Source of the DNA: Clostridia bacterium
GTDB lineage: Bacteria > Bacillota > Clostridia > Christensenellales > Aristaeellaceae
Reading direction: 5' to 3'
Assembly (NCBI GenBank): GCA_030526935.1
Contig: JAUNBY010000155.1
Location: forward strand, 1-7,123
DNA: 7,123 bases
Part shown: positions 1-5,677 of the stretch, piece by piece
How positions within the stretch are numbered: position 1 is the first letter of the stretch
Layout: the number at the start of each line of letters is the position of its first letter
Program-made: the position numbers and the translations under genes
Notes under the pieces: generated by a model
What the model saw: only the letters and a program-made list of their open reading frames with translations
The model's database searches: none
Told to the model about the DNA's origin: nothing

Positions 1-47
1 ATGAGCTACCTTTTTTTGCTTCTTTTTGGGGGGCAGTTGGGGTTTCA

Positions 48-62
48 ATCGGGGTCCCCGAT
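48..62. repeat. short GC-rich palindrome after codA
   Basis: ATCGGGG-T-CCCCGAT begins 11 bases beyond the codA stop. As RNA it could form a 6-bp hairpin with a 3-base loop. No U-tract follows in the codA direction, so it is at best a weak or factor-assisted terminator or a 3'-end stabiliser. The rest of 1-73 holds T-runs and G-tracts on the plus strand and no gene I can support. Confidence 0.4.
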
Positions 63-73
63 AAACGCGCATA

Positions 74-1312
74 TTACGCGAAGTTCACTTCGGTCTTCGA
101 CGGCTCGCCTCTGGAAATCAGCTTGCCCTTTCTGTAAGATCCCAGGACGACCGCGTCGTTATTGAGGCAGTCGTACCAGTTTTTGGCGTCGAGGACGATG
201 AAGTTCGCGTCGTTGCCTTCGCGTATGCCATAGCCGTCGCCAAGGTTGAGCGTTTTCGCGGCGTTTTGACAGATGAAGCGGTAGGAATTTATTATGTCCT
301 CATAGCCCATCATCTGGCATACGTGAAGTCCCATAAATACCACGTCGCGCATACCTCCGGCGCCGAGCGGATACCACGGGTCGAACATGTCATCGTGGCC
401 GAACGAGACGTTCACTCCCGCTTGCGTAAGTTCTTTTACCCTGGTCACGCCGCGTCTCTTGGGATAAGTATCCATTCGCCCCTGCAAATGGGTGTTGACC
501 AGCGGATTGGACACGAAGTTTATGCCGCTCATCTTTATAAGGCGCATGAGCCTCGCGACATAGGCGTTGTTGTAGGAGTGCATGGCGGTCGTATGGCTCG
601 CCGTGACGCGATTTTTAAGTCCAGTCTCGAGTGCTCGCGCCGCCAGCGTCTCAAGTCCCCTCGACGCTTCGTCGTCTATTTCGTCACAGTGCACGTCTAC
701 GAGCAGGTCGTATTTTACCGCCAGTTCGCACGCGTAGTTGAGCGATTCCACGCTGTATTCGCGGGTGAACTCGAAATGCGGTATCGCGCCTACGGCGTCG
801 GCGCCCATTTTTACGGAGGCTTCAAGCAGAGCCTTGCCGTTGGGGAAACTCAATATGCCCTCCTGTGGGAAGGCGACGATCTGAATGGTCATCACGTCTT
901 TGTATTCTTCGCGCAGCTCTATTAACTCCCGCATGGCCGTAAGATCGGGATCGGTCACATCGACGTGCGTTCTTACATACTGAACGCCCTTGCCCGCCAT
1001 CCGTCTGAGGGCGCGGGACACGCGCGAACGGACGTCCTGCCGGGTGAGCATGTCCTTCCTCTTTGCCCAGCACTCTATGCCCTCGAAAAGCGTTCCGGAC
1101 ATGTTCCATACAGGTTCGCCCGCCGTAAGGCAGGTATCCAGGTGTATGTGGGATTCTATAAATGGAGCAAGCGCAAGCTTCCCCGCGTAATCACACACCT
1201 GCTCGCCGTCAAGCGGGATGAGGTCTTCGCCTATCTTTTCGATCTTGCCGTCCGTTACGCGTATGTCGCTCGTATGTTCGGAATTTTCGATATAAAGGTT
1301 TTTTATAAGCAT
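74..1312 (-). CDS. codA: cytosine deaminase CodA
   Basis: Hydrolyses cytosine to uracil and ammonia in the cytoplasm, supplying pyrimidines and nitrogen; amidohydrolase superfamily, using one iron or zinc ion. From the ATG at 1312 the protein has 412 residues. The residues known from E. coli CodA are all present at a constant offset of six: His55 and His57 (SHIHLDT), Gln150 (AFPQEG), His208 and Glu211 (DVHCDE), His240 (ASHTTAMHSYN), Asp307 and Asp308 (FGHDD) and Trp313. This favours cytosine over the creatinine or isoguanine relatives. The frame stays open for 40 more codons into codB, but those only shadow codB. The ATG at 1312, five bases after the codB TAA, matches where the family begins. 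Its ribosome site is weak (AAAGAAA nearby, AAAGGG further up), so translation probably depends on codB. Confidence 0.96.
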   Translation of the reverse strand: MLIKNLYIENSEHTSDIRVTDGKIEKIGEDLIPLDGEQVCDYAGKLALAPFIESHIHLDTCLTAGEPVWNMSGTLFEGIECWAKRKDMLTRQDVRSRVSRALRRMAGKGVQYVRTHVDVTDPDLTAMRELIELREEYKDVMTIQIVAFPQEGILSFPNGKALLEASVKMGADAVGAIPHFEFTREYSVESLNYACELAVKYDLLVDVHCDEIDDEASRGLETLAARALETGLKNRVTASHTTAMHSYNNAYVARLMRLIKMSGINFVSNPLVNTHLQGRMDTYPKRRGVTRVKELTQAGVNVSFGHDDMFDPWYPLGAGGMRDVVFMGLHVCQMMGYEDIINSYRFICQNAAKTLNLGDGYGIREGNDANFIVLDAKNWYDCLNNDAVVLGSYRKGKLISRGEPSKTEVNFA

Positions 1313-1317
1313 TTTCT

Positions 1318-2586
1318 TTATTTGCCCTTTCTCGACACAGCGCGCCCGATGAGATAGCACGCGCATCCGACGACCATGGCGTTTATAGAAGCGATTCCCC
1401 ATGTAACGAGGTTTCCGACGACCGCTCCGCAAATGACGCCGATTATGGAGGCCCAGTTAATATCGTATTCGTCCTTGACGCCTTCCCTGTATTTATCGCG
1501 GTTGAGGAAGAAATCGAGGGCGATTATCGCGCCTATTGGCGGGAGAGTGCAGTTGAGGACGCTGAGCCAGCCGCTGAAATTGTTGTAAAGCCATACCGCC
1601 GCGACGGTTCCGATTATGCCCGATACTATGACCATGGGGCGCTTTCTTACCTTGGTTATGTTTGAAAGGCCAAGAGCTCCGGTATAAAGGGCGTTGTCGT
1701 TCGTCGTCCAGATGTTTGCCCCGAGCACTATGAAAGCGGGTATGGCGAGTCCCTGCGCTATCATTACGTAGAATATGTCGTTCGCTCCGTTGGCGAAAGC
1801 GCCGGCTGTCCCCCCGAAGACGAACATCAGAGTATTTCCGAGGAAGAAGGCTATTACCGTCGTTATGACGGCAGTCTTGTTGTCCTTAGCGAAGCGCACG
1901 AAGTTGGGGGTAGCGGTGCCTCCGCTTACGAATGAGCCTATGACAAGACCAACACCCGTAAACAGCGACAATGATCCGCTCGACTGATTGAACATGGCGA
2001 CGAAGCCGCCGCCGTCGCGTATCGCCATGGTCATAGACCATGTTCCGAGTATGGCAATTAGGGGAACGGAGATATAGCTTACTATCTCAAGGGCCTTTAT
2101 GCCAAAGTAGGCCGAACCCGTCATACAAACGCCGACTATCGCGACAAGCACATAGCAAAGCCACTCGTAATCGGTTCCCATCATGCGGTTCAACTCGCTC
2201 GCGGCAGGTATGGCGAACATTGCGGCTCCTACGCCAAACCATCCAATCTGCGTGAAACTTATCATGGCGGAGGGGAGATATGAACCCTTTGAACCAAAGG
2301 ATTTATGAGCCAGAAGGTCGAATGATAATCCGGTCTCGCAGCCGATATATCCGAGAACCCCGGTATACGCCGCCAGTATTGCTCCGCCTATCACGACCGC
2401 GCCTATAAAGCCGTTCATGTCAAGCCCCTGCGCCAGTGAAACGCCAGTCCACATGCTGGCCGAGAAAAACGTGAATCCCAGCATTATGAAGAACATGGAG
2501 ATAAAGCCTTTGCGAGCCGAAGAAGGGACTGCCTCCAGAGAATAATCGCCGTCGATCACGGTCTTTTTGTCCTGCACCGCCGCCAT
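1318..2586 (-). CDS. codB: cytosine permease CodB (NCS1 family)
   Basis: A cytoplasmic-membrane transporter of the nucleobase-cation-symport-1 family that imports cytosine. The 422 residues align along their length with E. coli CodB: VPSSARKGF (20-28), TFFSASMWTG (39-48), GYIGCETGLS (79-88), SFGSKGSYLP (96-105), TQIGWFGVG-x-AMFAIP (112-127), FFLGN (247-251), NIWTTNDNALY (291-301) and IIGTVAAVWLYNNF (324-337). About twelve hydrophobic helices can be drawn, with both ends probably cytoplasmic. A polar N-terminal tail (1-20) is slightly longer than in E. coli. The strong match to CodB, rather than to hydantoin or thiamine-precursor transporters of the same family, and the adjacent cytosine deaminase make cytosine the likely substrate. 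It has its own promoter and an attenuator-like leader. Confidence 0.95.
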   Translation of the reverse strand: MAAVQDKKTVIDGDYSLEAVPSSARKGFISMFFIMLGFTFFSASMWTGVSLAQGLDMNGFIGAVVIGGAILAAYTGVLGYIGCETGLSFDLLAHKSFGSKGSYLPSAMISFTQIGWFGVGAAMFAIPAASELNRMMGTDYEWLCYVLVAIVGVCMTGSAYFGIKALEIVSYISVPLIAILGTWSMTMAIRDGGGFVAMFNQSSGSLSLFTGVGLVIGSFVSGGTATPNFVRFAKDNKTAVITTVIAFFLGNTLMFVFGGTAGAFANGANDIFYVMIAQGLAIPAFIVLGANIWTTNDNALYTGALGLSNITKVRKRPMVIVSGIIGTVAAVWLYNNFSGWLSVLNCTLPPIGAIIALDFFLNRDKYREGVKDEYDINWASIIGVICGAVVGNLVTWGIASINAMVVGCACYLIGRAVSRKGK

Positions 2587-2702
2587 ATGAAACTTCCTCC
2601 TTTTGTTTCTAACGGCGCGATGAATCGAAATGCGAGTTCGTGCGCGAACAGAAAAAACAGCCGTTTCCTTTTACGGAACCCGGCTGTACACGATCCGTCC
2701 AT
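2556..2702 (-). CDS. possible 48-residue leader ORF upstream of and overlapping codB
   Basis: An ATG at 2702 follows AGGTGA at a spacing of six bases and opens a 48-codon frame (MDGSCTAGFRKRKRLFF...). It reads straight through the terminator hairpin and ends at a TGA 31 bases inside codB, in a different frame. A ribosome moving along it would melt the terminator, which could couple translation to read-through. The peptide is basic then Phe-rich and resembles nothing I know. It has no run of codons for one amino acid as in classic attenuators. A second short frame (2609-2737, 42 codons) has a weaker ribosome site. Both may be chance. Confidence 0.25.
   Translation of the reverse strand: MDGSCTAGFRKRKRLFFLFAHELAFRFIAPLETKGGSFIWRRCRTKRP
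2596..2602 (-). promoter_or_regulatory. canonical ribosome binding site of codB
   Basis: AAGGAGG, nine bases before the codB ATG, is the full anti-Shine-Dalgarno complement. It differs from the AAGGGGGA form used by three genes of the upstream series. Confidence 0.8.
2652..2687 (-). terminator. intrinsic terminator inside the codB leader
   Basis: On the minus strand ACAGCCG pairs with CGGCTGT (7 bp; 2681-2687 with 2657-2663), with an inner GGTTCC/GGAAAC-like extension (TTCC with GGAA) and a GTAAAA loop. Six T residues follow. It lies about 65 bases after the inferred transcription start and 65 bases before codB. It can therefore act as a conditional stop for codBA and also catch read-through from the upstream operon. 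Confidence 0.8.
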
Positions 2703-2764
2703 ATTCGCTCACCTGCATTCAATTTCTTGCGCTCCATAACGCGCCGCCAAATCTTAGCGAATAT
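2701..2764. repeat. 9-bp inverted repeat spanning the -10 and leader
   Basis: ATATTCGCT (2701-2709) and AGCGAATAT (2756-2764) are exact complements separated by 46 bases. The upstream copy covers the -10 and the downstream one lies in the leader. In a transcript begun at this promoter the first copy would not be present, so the pair acts as RNA only in read-through transcripts. As DNA it could be two sites for a looping regulator. The ATATTCG core is shared with the repeat at 2827-2853. Confidence 0.5.
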
Positions 2765-2788
2765 ACCATCTCAACCGAGATTTGTCAA
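2760..2788 (-). promoter_or_regulatory. sigma-A promoter of the codB-codA operon
   Basis: TTGACA (2783-2788) and TATATT (2760-2765) are separated by exactly 17 bases. The -35 is perfect and the -10 matches five of six bases. Transcription should start near 2753, giving a leader of roughly 165 bases before the codB ATG. This is the best promoter match I found in the window. Confidence 0.85.
2768..2781. promoter_or_regulatory. small palindrome in the promoter spacer, candidate operator
   Basis: ATCTC-AACC-GAGAT lies wholly between the -35 and -10 elements. Its 5-bp arms could take a repressor dimer that blocks polymerase. Chance occurrence of an inverted repeat this short is not negligible. 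Confidence 0.4.
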
Positions 2789-2826
2789 TTAAGACCGTGG
2801 GCGTTTATTGTGAAATAATCTTTGAG

Positions 2827-2853
2827 GAAATATTCGAGCGCCTCGAATATTTC
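2827..2853. repeat. perfect 12-bp inverted repeat with 3-base centre
   Basis: The arms at 2827-2838 and 2842-2853 are exactly complementary (GAAATATTCGAG and CTCGAATATTTC) around CGC. It lies 60 bases past the DUF2148 stop and about 40 bases upstream of the codB -35. Neither strand has a T-run after it, so it is not a standard intrinsic terminator. It may be a DNA-binding site, an mRNA-protecting hairpin or an atypical terminator. Its ATATTCG cores recur at the promoter downstream. Confidence 0.7.
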
Positions 2854-2912
2854 GGCGAATAATTCGATGGGTGAGTATACTTTTTGCGCCAATCTCGCGG
2901 CATACGCGCCTT

Positions 2913-3461
2913 TTAACTGATCTTCGGCCTGTCGTAATATATGCTCTTTCCCGTCGCGCACAGCGGGATTCCCATGGCGTAGCGGACATTCTCGCCAAGC
3001 CATCCGAGGTCTACGGCGGCTTGACCGACCGAATACATAACCCTGTTGTCGGTTCGGCGGTCGGCGGCAAGCGATACCGCCGAGCCAACCGCAAGGCCAA
3101 GATCGTGGCATGCGAACGCGCACACAGGATTCCCCGCAAAGCCGTTTTGCGAAGGACAGTTGGTAAAGGAACAGCTTGCGCAACCGGAGGATTTGGGGCC
3201 TAAATCCGTTCCTATCAACACACAGGCCTGCGACGCGCGAAGGTTGCCGGCGTCGCGAACGAAGTGCGCCCCGGCGCGTCCCTCTTCGGCCATTTTGCAC
3301 ATATGCGCGGCCAATTGTTCCATTTCCTCGCCGTATATAACGGCTATGGAAAGCCGGTCGTAGCCGTTGGCTTTCGGGGCGGTTCTGGCAGCCTGCGCCA
3401 TGTCGTAAGCGAGACGCAGTACGGCCTCATCGCTCGATTCCCTTTGCATTATAAGCGGCAT
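2913..3461 (-). CDS. DUF2148 ferredoxin-domain protein
   Basis: The 182-residue protein matches the DUF2148 family (uncharacterised, 'ferredoxin domain-containing'), common in anaerobic bacteria and archaea. Visible family features are EAVLRLAYDMAQAARTAPKA (12-31), an FVRDAGNLR segment (67-75), VLIGTDLG (81-88), the cysteine cluster C94-x2-C97-x4-C102 with Cys114 and Cys118, GSAVSLAADRRTDNRVMYSVG (126-146) and the closing GIPLCATGKSIYYDR (164-178). The cysteines probably hold an iron-sulfur cluster, but no activity is established for the family. No signal peptide or membrane helix is seen, so it should be cytoplasmic. It begins one base after the PHP stop and is the last gene of the tight series. 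No U-tract terminator follows it directly; a perfect inverted repeat lies 60 bases downstream. Confidence 0.87.
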   Translation of the reverse strand: MPLIMQRESSDEAVLRLAYDMAQAARTAPKANGYDRLSIAVIYGEEMEQLAAHMCKMAEEGRAGAHFVRDAGNLRASQACVLIGTDLGPKSSGCASCSFTNCPSQNGFAGNPVCAFACHDLGLAVGSAVSLAADRRTDNRVMYSVGQAAVDLGWLGENVRYAMGIPLCATGKSIYYDRPKIS

Positions 3462-3462
3462 A

Positions 3463-4299
3463 CTAAATCCCCCTTAAATCAATTTTTGATGCGTCTATGT
3501 CCATCTGCCCGACCCGCGTTCTGCCAAAATCGCCGTGACAGTCGCTTCCGGCGGTTATCATAAGCTCGCGGGAGCGGCAGATGTTCAGTAAAAGCTCCGT
3601 CACTTCCCCGCTATGCAGGGGGTAGTAGCATTCGATGCCGTCAAGACCGCATTCTACGAGCGAATAAATCTCCCTTTTAAAATCGTCTGACTCGAGCTTT
3701 CGAAGGGTGTGCCCGCTGTGCGCCACGACAGCCCGCCCGCCGGACAGGTGTATGGCTTCGATAGTCCGTTCAAGCGCGGGGAAGCCCGCGGTATCGTAGC
3801 GTATTCCGTACTTCTCGTAAAGGGGAAAGCCTTCTCTGAGAGACGCCGTTATCCCCTTCTCCATGAGATAGCCAAGCCCCTTCCATCCCCCGCGCGATCT
3901 GTCGTATGAATACAGTTCGTATTCCTCGCGGGACAATTGCGGATAGTCCTTAGCCATCTTTTCAACGAGCCATACGCTCATATCGTCCAATATGCGCCTG
4001 TTTTGGGAGACCATGGAAGCCAGAGGGCCTTTTGTGAGGTCCATGGCGTAACACAGTATGTGGTAAAGCACATGGCTTTCAGACATGCACTGCGTCTCGC
4101 AGGCGGGTATGAACCTTATTCCCGCTTTTTCGCACAGGGGCTTTGCCTCGAAACTTCCCTGAAAGCCCTCGTGGTCGGCTATAGCCAAAAGGCCTACGCC
4201 GTTTTGCGACGCGGCCTGTACCGCCATTGCGGGGGAAAGCGTGGAATCAGAATACCAGGTATGGACGTGCAGGTCTACGAAGGGCTTAGCGCTGTCCAT
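3463..4299 (-). CDS. PHP-domain metal-dependent phosphoesterase (TrpH/YciV-like)
   Basis: Likely a cytoplasmic metal-dependent phosphoesterase. Relatives hydrolyse nucleoside 3',5'-bisphosphates or short RNA ends, or resemble histidinol-phosphate phosphatase; the substrate here is not readable. Numbered from the ATG at 4299 (278 residues), the metal ligands are visible in order: VDLHVHT-x-YSD (His11, His13, Asp18), ADHE (Asp42, His43), ACET (Glu68), YHILCY (His80), VVAHSGH (His194) and GSDCHG (Asp253, His255). The middle (about 95-170) is a helical insertion typical of the TrpH-like group. An in-frame ATG at 4317 has no ribosome site. The ATG at 4299 has GGAG 12 bases upstream and gives the usual short lead-in, so it is preferred without certainty. 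It overlaps araD by 14 bases, so coupled translation is likely, and its last codons contain the ribosome site of the next gene. Confidence 0.85.
   Translation of the reverse strand: MDSAKPFVDLHVHTWYSDSTLSPAMAVQAASQNGVGLLAIADHEGFQGSFEAKPLCEKAGIRFIPACETQCMSESHVLYHILCYAMDLTKGPLASMVSQNRRILDDMSVWLVEKMAKDYPQLSREEYELYSYDRSRGGWKGLGYLMEKGITASLREGFPLYEKYGIRYDTAGFPALERTIEAIHLSGGRAVVAHSGHTLRKLESDDFKREIYSLVECGLDGIECYYPLHSGEVTELLLNICRSRELMITAGSDCHGDFGRTRVGQMDIDASKIDLRGI
3468..3475 (-). promoter_or_regulatory. ribosome binding site AAGGGGGA of the DUF2148 gene
   Basis: AAGGGGGA lies within the last codons of the PHP gene and ends six bases before the ATG at 3461. It supports that start over the later Met5. 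Confidence 0.75.
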
Positions 4300-4984
4300 A
4301 ATAGGCGTTGGCTCCATGCTTGCGGAAATAATGCTTGTCCATGATGGTCTTATTGGCGGGCGGAATGTCCGCGTCTATGCAGTGCGTGAGCCTCGCCAGA
4401 TTGCAGCACACTTCGAGCACCGCCGCGTTCTCGACGGCCTTATCAGCGGTCTTTCCCCATGTAAACGGGCCGTGCTTGCGAACGACGACCGCGGGGGTAG
4501 CTATGGGATCGAGTCCCCGTTTTTCGAATGTCTCGGCGATTACGAGGCCGGTATTCCACTCGTAGTCGTTATTGATCTCGTCGTCGGTAAGCATCCGCGT
4601 ACAGGGCACCGCGCCGTAGAAATAATCCGCGTGAGTGGTTCCGAAGCAGGGTATATCCTTTTCAGCCTGAGCGAAAGCGGTCGCCATCGTCGAATGGGTG
4701 TGAACGATGCCTCCGATGGCCTCGAAGCTCTTGTAGAGCACTATATGCGTAGGAGTGTCGGACGAGGGATTAAGCGTCCCCTCAACGGTCTTGCCGTCCA
4801 GATCCAATACGACCATCTGATCGGCCTTCATGTCCTCATAAGGAACGCCGCTGGGCTTTATGGCGAATATTCCGCGCTCGCGGTCTATGGCGGATACGTT
4901 CCCCCAGGTAAATGTGACGAGATTGTATTTGGGAAGCAGCATATTCGCCTCGAATACCTGCTCCTTAAGTTCCTTAATAGTCAT
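4286..4984 (-). CDS. araD: L-ribulose-5-phosphate 4-epimerase (AraD/UlaF/SgbE family)
   Basis: A class II aldolase-fold enzyme expected to interconvert L-ribulose 5-phosphate and D-xylulose 5-phosphate, feeding pentoses into the pentose phosphate pathway; cytoplasmic, zinc-dependent. The 232-residue length and near-colinear match to E. coli AraD are clear: NLVTFTWGNVSA (21-32), IKPSGV (42-47), SSDTPTH (74-80), GGIVHTHS (91-98), GTTHADYFYG (115-124), KHGPF (170-174) and a KHYFRKHGANAYYGQ ending. The zinc ligands His95, His97 and His171, with Asp76, and the catalytic Asp120, His218 and Tyr229 all fall at E. coli positions. This favours true epimerase over fuculose-phosphate aldolase relatives. 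No araA or araB is in the window, so the substrate source is unknown; arabinose, ascorbate or other pentose routes are possible. The next gene starts inside its 3' end. Confidence 0.93.
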   Translation of the reverse strand: MTIKELKEQVFEANMLLPKYNLVTFTWGNVSAIDRERGIFAIKPSGVPYEDMKADQMVVLDLDGKTVEGTLNPSSDTPTHIVLYKSFEAIGGIVHTHSTMATAFAQAEKDIPCFGTTHADYFYGAVPCTRMLTDDEINNDYEWNTGLVIAETFEKRGLDPIATPAVVVRKHGPFTWGKTADKAVENAAVLEVCCNLARLTHCIDADIPPANKTIMDKHYFRKHGANAYYGQR

Positions 4985-4989
4985 ACTTT

Positions 4990-4997
4990 TCCCCCTT
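4990..4997 (-). promoter_or_regulatory. ribosome binding site AAGGGGGA of araD
   Basis: AAGGGGGA ends five bases before the araD ATG at 4984 and sits immediately after the TAG of the preceding gene. This should allow strong independent initiation within the transcript. Confidence 0.75.
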
Positions 4998-5663
4998 CTA
5001 TTTCTTCTCGCCCAAGGACTGACGGCGCTGACGCACCATGTCCGCGGCGCGCTGCAGTTCCTTTTCGACGTTTATAAGCATATCCTCGGAATAGGCGCTG
5101 GCCTCGAGCCTGCGCTCGTTGGCTTCGGCGCGGGCTTCGTTGACTATGGCGCGCCCTTCGTTCTGAGCCGCTATCTTTATGGCGTTCTGGTCGATCATGG
5201 CGCGGGCGCGTATCTCGGCGTCCTTTATAATCTTGTCCGCCCTCGCCTGCGCCTCCTCGAGCATCTGATGAGAACGCCTCGCCGCGTCGTCTATCGCCGC
5301 GTTAGCGCGAACGTCGGCGGATTGCAACTTGTTGGCGGCGGTGCGCTGGGCGCTGTCGATGATATTGTCCCTGTCGCGCATGACCTGCTCGGCGTACTGT
5401 ATGGCGAGGGGCAGGTTTCCGCGGATATCCCTGAGTATATCCATGCACATGTCCGTATCGACCAGGCGCTTTCCCGTGAGGGGAACGACGCTGGCATACT
5501 CTATGGCGTCCTGAAGATAGTTGAGCAGCGTCATCAAATACGTATGGTCGTCATCTGTAGGTATATTGGCGTTCGCGTCCTGCTCGCTGTTAACATCCGG
5601 CTGACCCGCGCCTGACGCGTTCTCGTCAAACTCGTCGTAGATTCTGTCGTTTTCGTTAGCCAT
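4998..5663 (-). CDS. coiled-coil protein of the coaD-linked 'ATPase' / V-ATPase subunit H-like family
   Basis: The 221-residue product has three parts. The N-terminal tail (1-40) is acidic and low in complexity. A short globular section (about 41-102) contains VPLTGKRLVD (60-69) and ILRDIRGNLPLAIQYAEQVMRDRDNII (split at 76-90 and 91-102). A long Ala/Arg/Glu-rich helix (about 103-215) has repeated A-x-x-x-RA spacing and looks like a continuous coiled coil. Similar proteins lie beside coaD in many Clostridia and are often named 'ATPase' or V-type ATPase subunit H for their coiled-coil resemblance, although I see no Walker motif here. The function is unknown; a DivIVA-like scaffold role near the membrane is one guess. 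It starts 13 bases after the coaD stop and ends 13 bases before araD. The tail is poor in hydrophobic residues and no signal peptide is seen. Confidence 0.82.
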   Translation of the reverse strand: MANENDRIYDEFDENASGAGQPDVNSEQDANANIPTDDDHTYLMTLLNYLQDAIEYASVVPLTGKRLVDTDMCMDILRDIRGNLPLAIQYAEQVMRDRDNIIDSAQRTAANKLQSADVRANAAIDDAARRSHQMLEEAQARADKIIKDAEIRARAMIDQNAIKIAAQNEGRAIVNEARAEANERRLEASAYSEDMLINVEKELQRAADMVRQRRQSLGEKK

Positions 5664-5669
5664 AATTAG

Positions 5670-5677
5670 TCCCCCTT
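5670..5677 (-). promoter_or_regulatory. ribosome binding site AAGGGGGA fixing the coiled-coil gene start
   Basis: AAGGGGGA ends six bases before the ATG at 5663. The alternative ATG at 5684 has no comparable site, so the downstream start is preferred. The same octamer precedes araD and the DUF2148 gene. Confidence 0.75.

Larger units (their letters stand above)
2587..2753 (-). ncRNA. structured 5' leader of codB, candidate riboswitch or attenuator of unknown class
   Basis: From the inferred start near 2753 to the codB ATG. Possible pairings, in transcript order, are: CGGCGCG at the 5' end (2740-2746) with CGCGCCG (2613-2619), a 7-bp helix enclosing most of the leader; the terminator hairpin (2657-2687); a GTTCG/CGAAC hairpin (2636-2649, loop of 4); then the codB ribosome site. 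I compared it by eye with TPP, purine, preQ1, THF, guanidine and PyrR-binding motifs and saw no convincing match. That control acts by terminator formation is inferred from the layout. The pyrimidine function of the operon makes cytosine, uracil or a nucleotide a natural signal, but no ligand can be read from the sequence. Confidence 0.5.

Noticed and set aside
266..925. 219-codon plus-strand frame opposite codA
   Set aside because: It mirrors a codA whose every active-site residue is conserved; no ribosome site or family signature was seen.
1313..1432. 40-codon N-terminal extension of codA
   Set aside because: It overlaps the end of codB in another frame, does not resemble amidohydrolase N-termini, and the ATG at 1312 fits family alignment.
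2656..2753. Match of the codB leader to TPP, purine, preQ1, THF, guanidine or PyrR-binding elements
   Set aside because: Fragments such as GGTTCCG recall parts of known motifs, but the flanking conserved cores are absent by eye; a covariance-model search is needed to exclude them.
2785..3300. Arg-rich minus-strand frame overlapping DUF2148 (171 codons)
   Set aside because: An out-of-frame reading of the DUF2148 gene with biased, low-complexity composition and no homology that I can see.
4241..5615. Long plus-strand open frames opposite araD and the coiled-coil gene (251 and 278 codons)
   Set aside because: They lie entirely antisense to genes with clear families, have no recognisable protein motifs, and are expected where coding sequence is rich in G/C at third positions.
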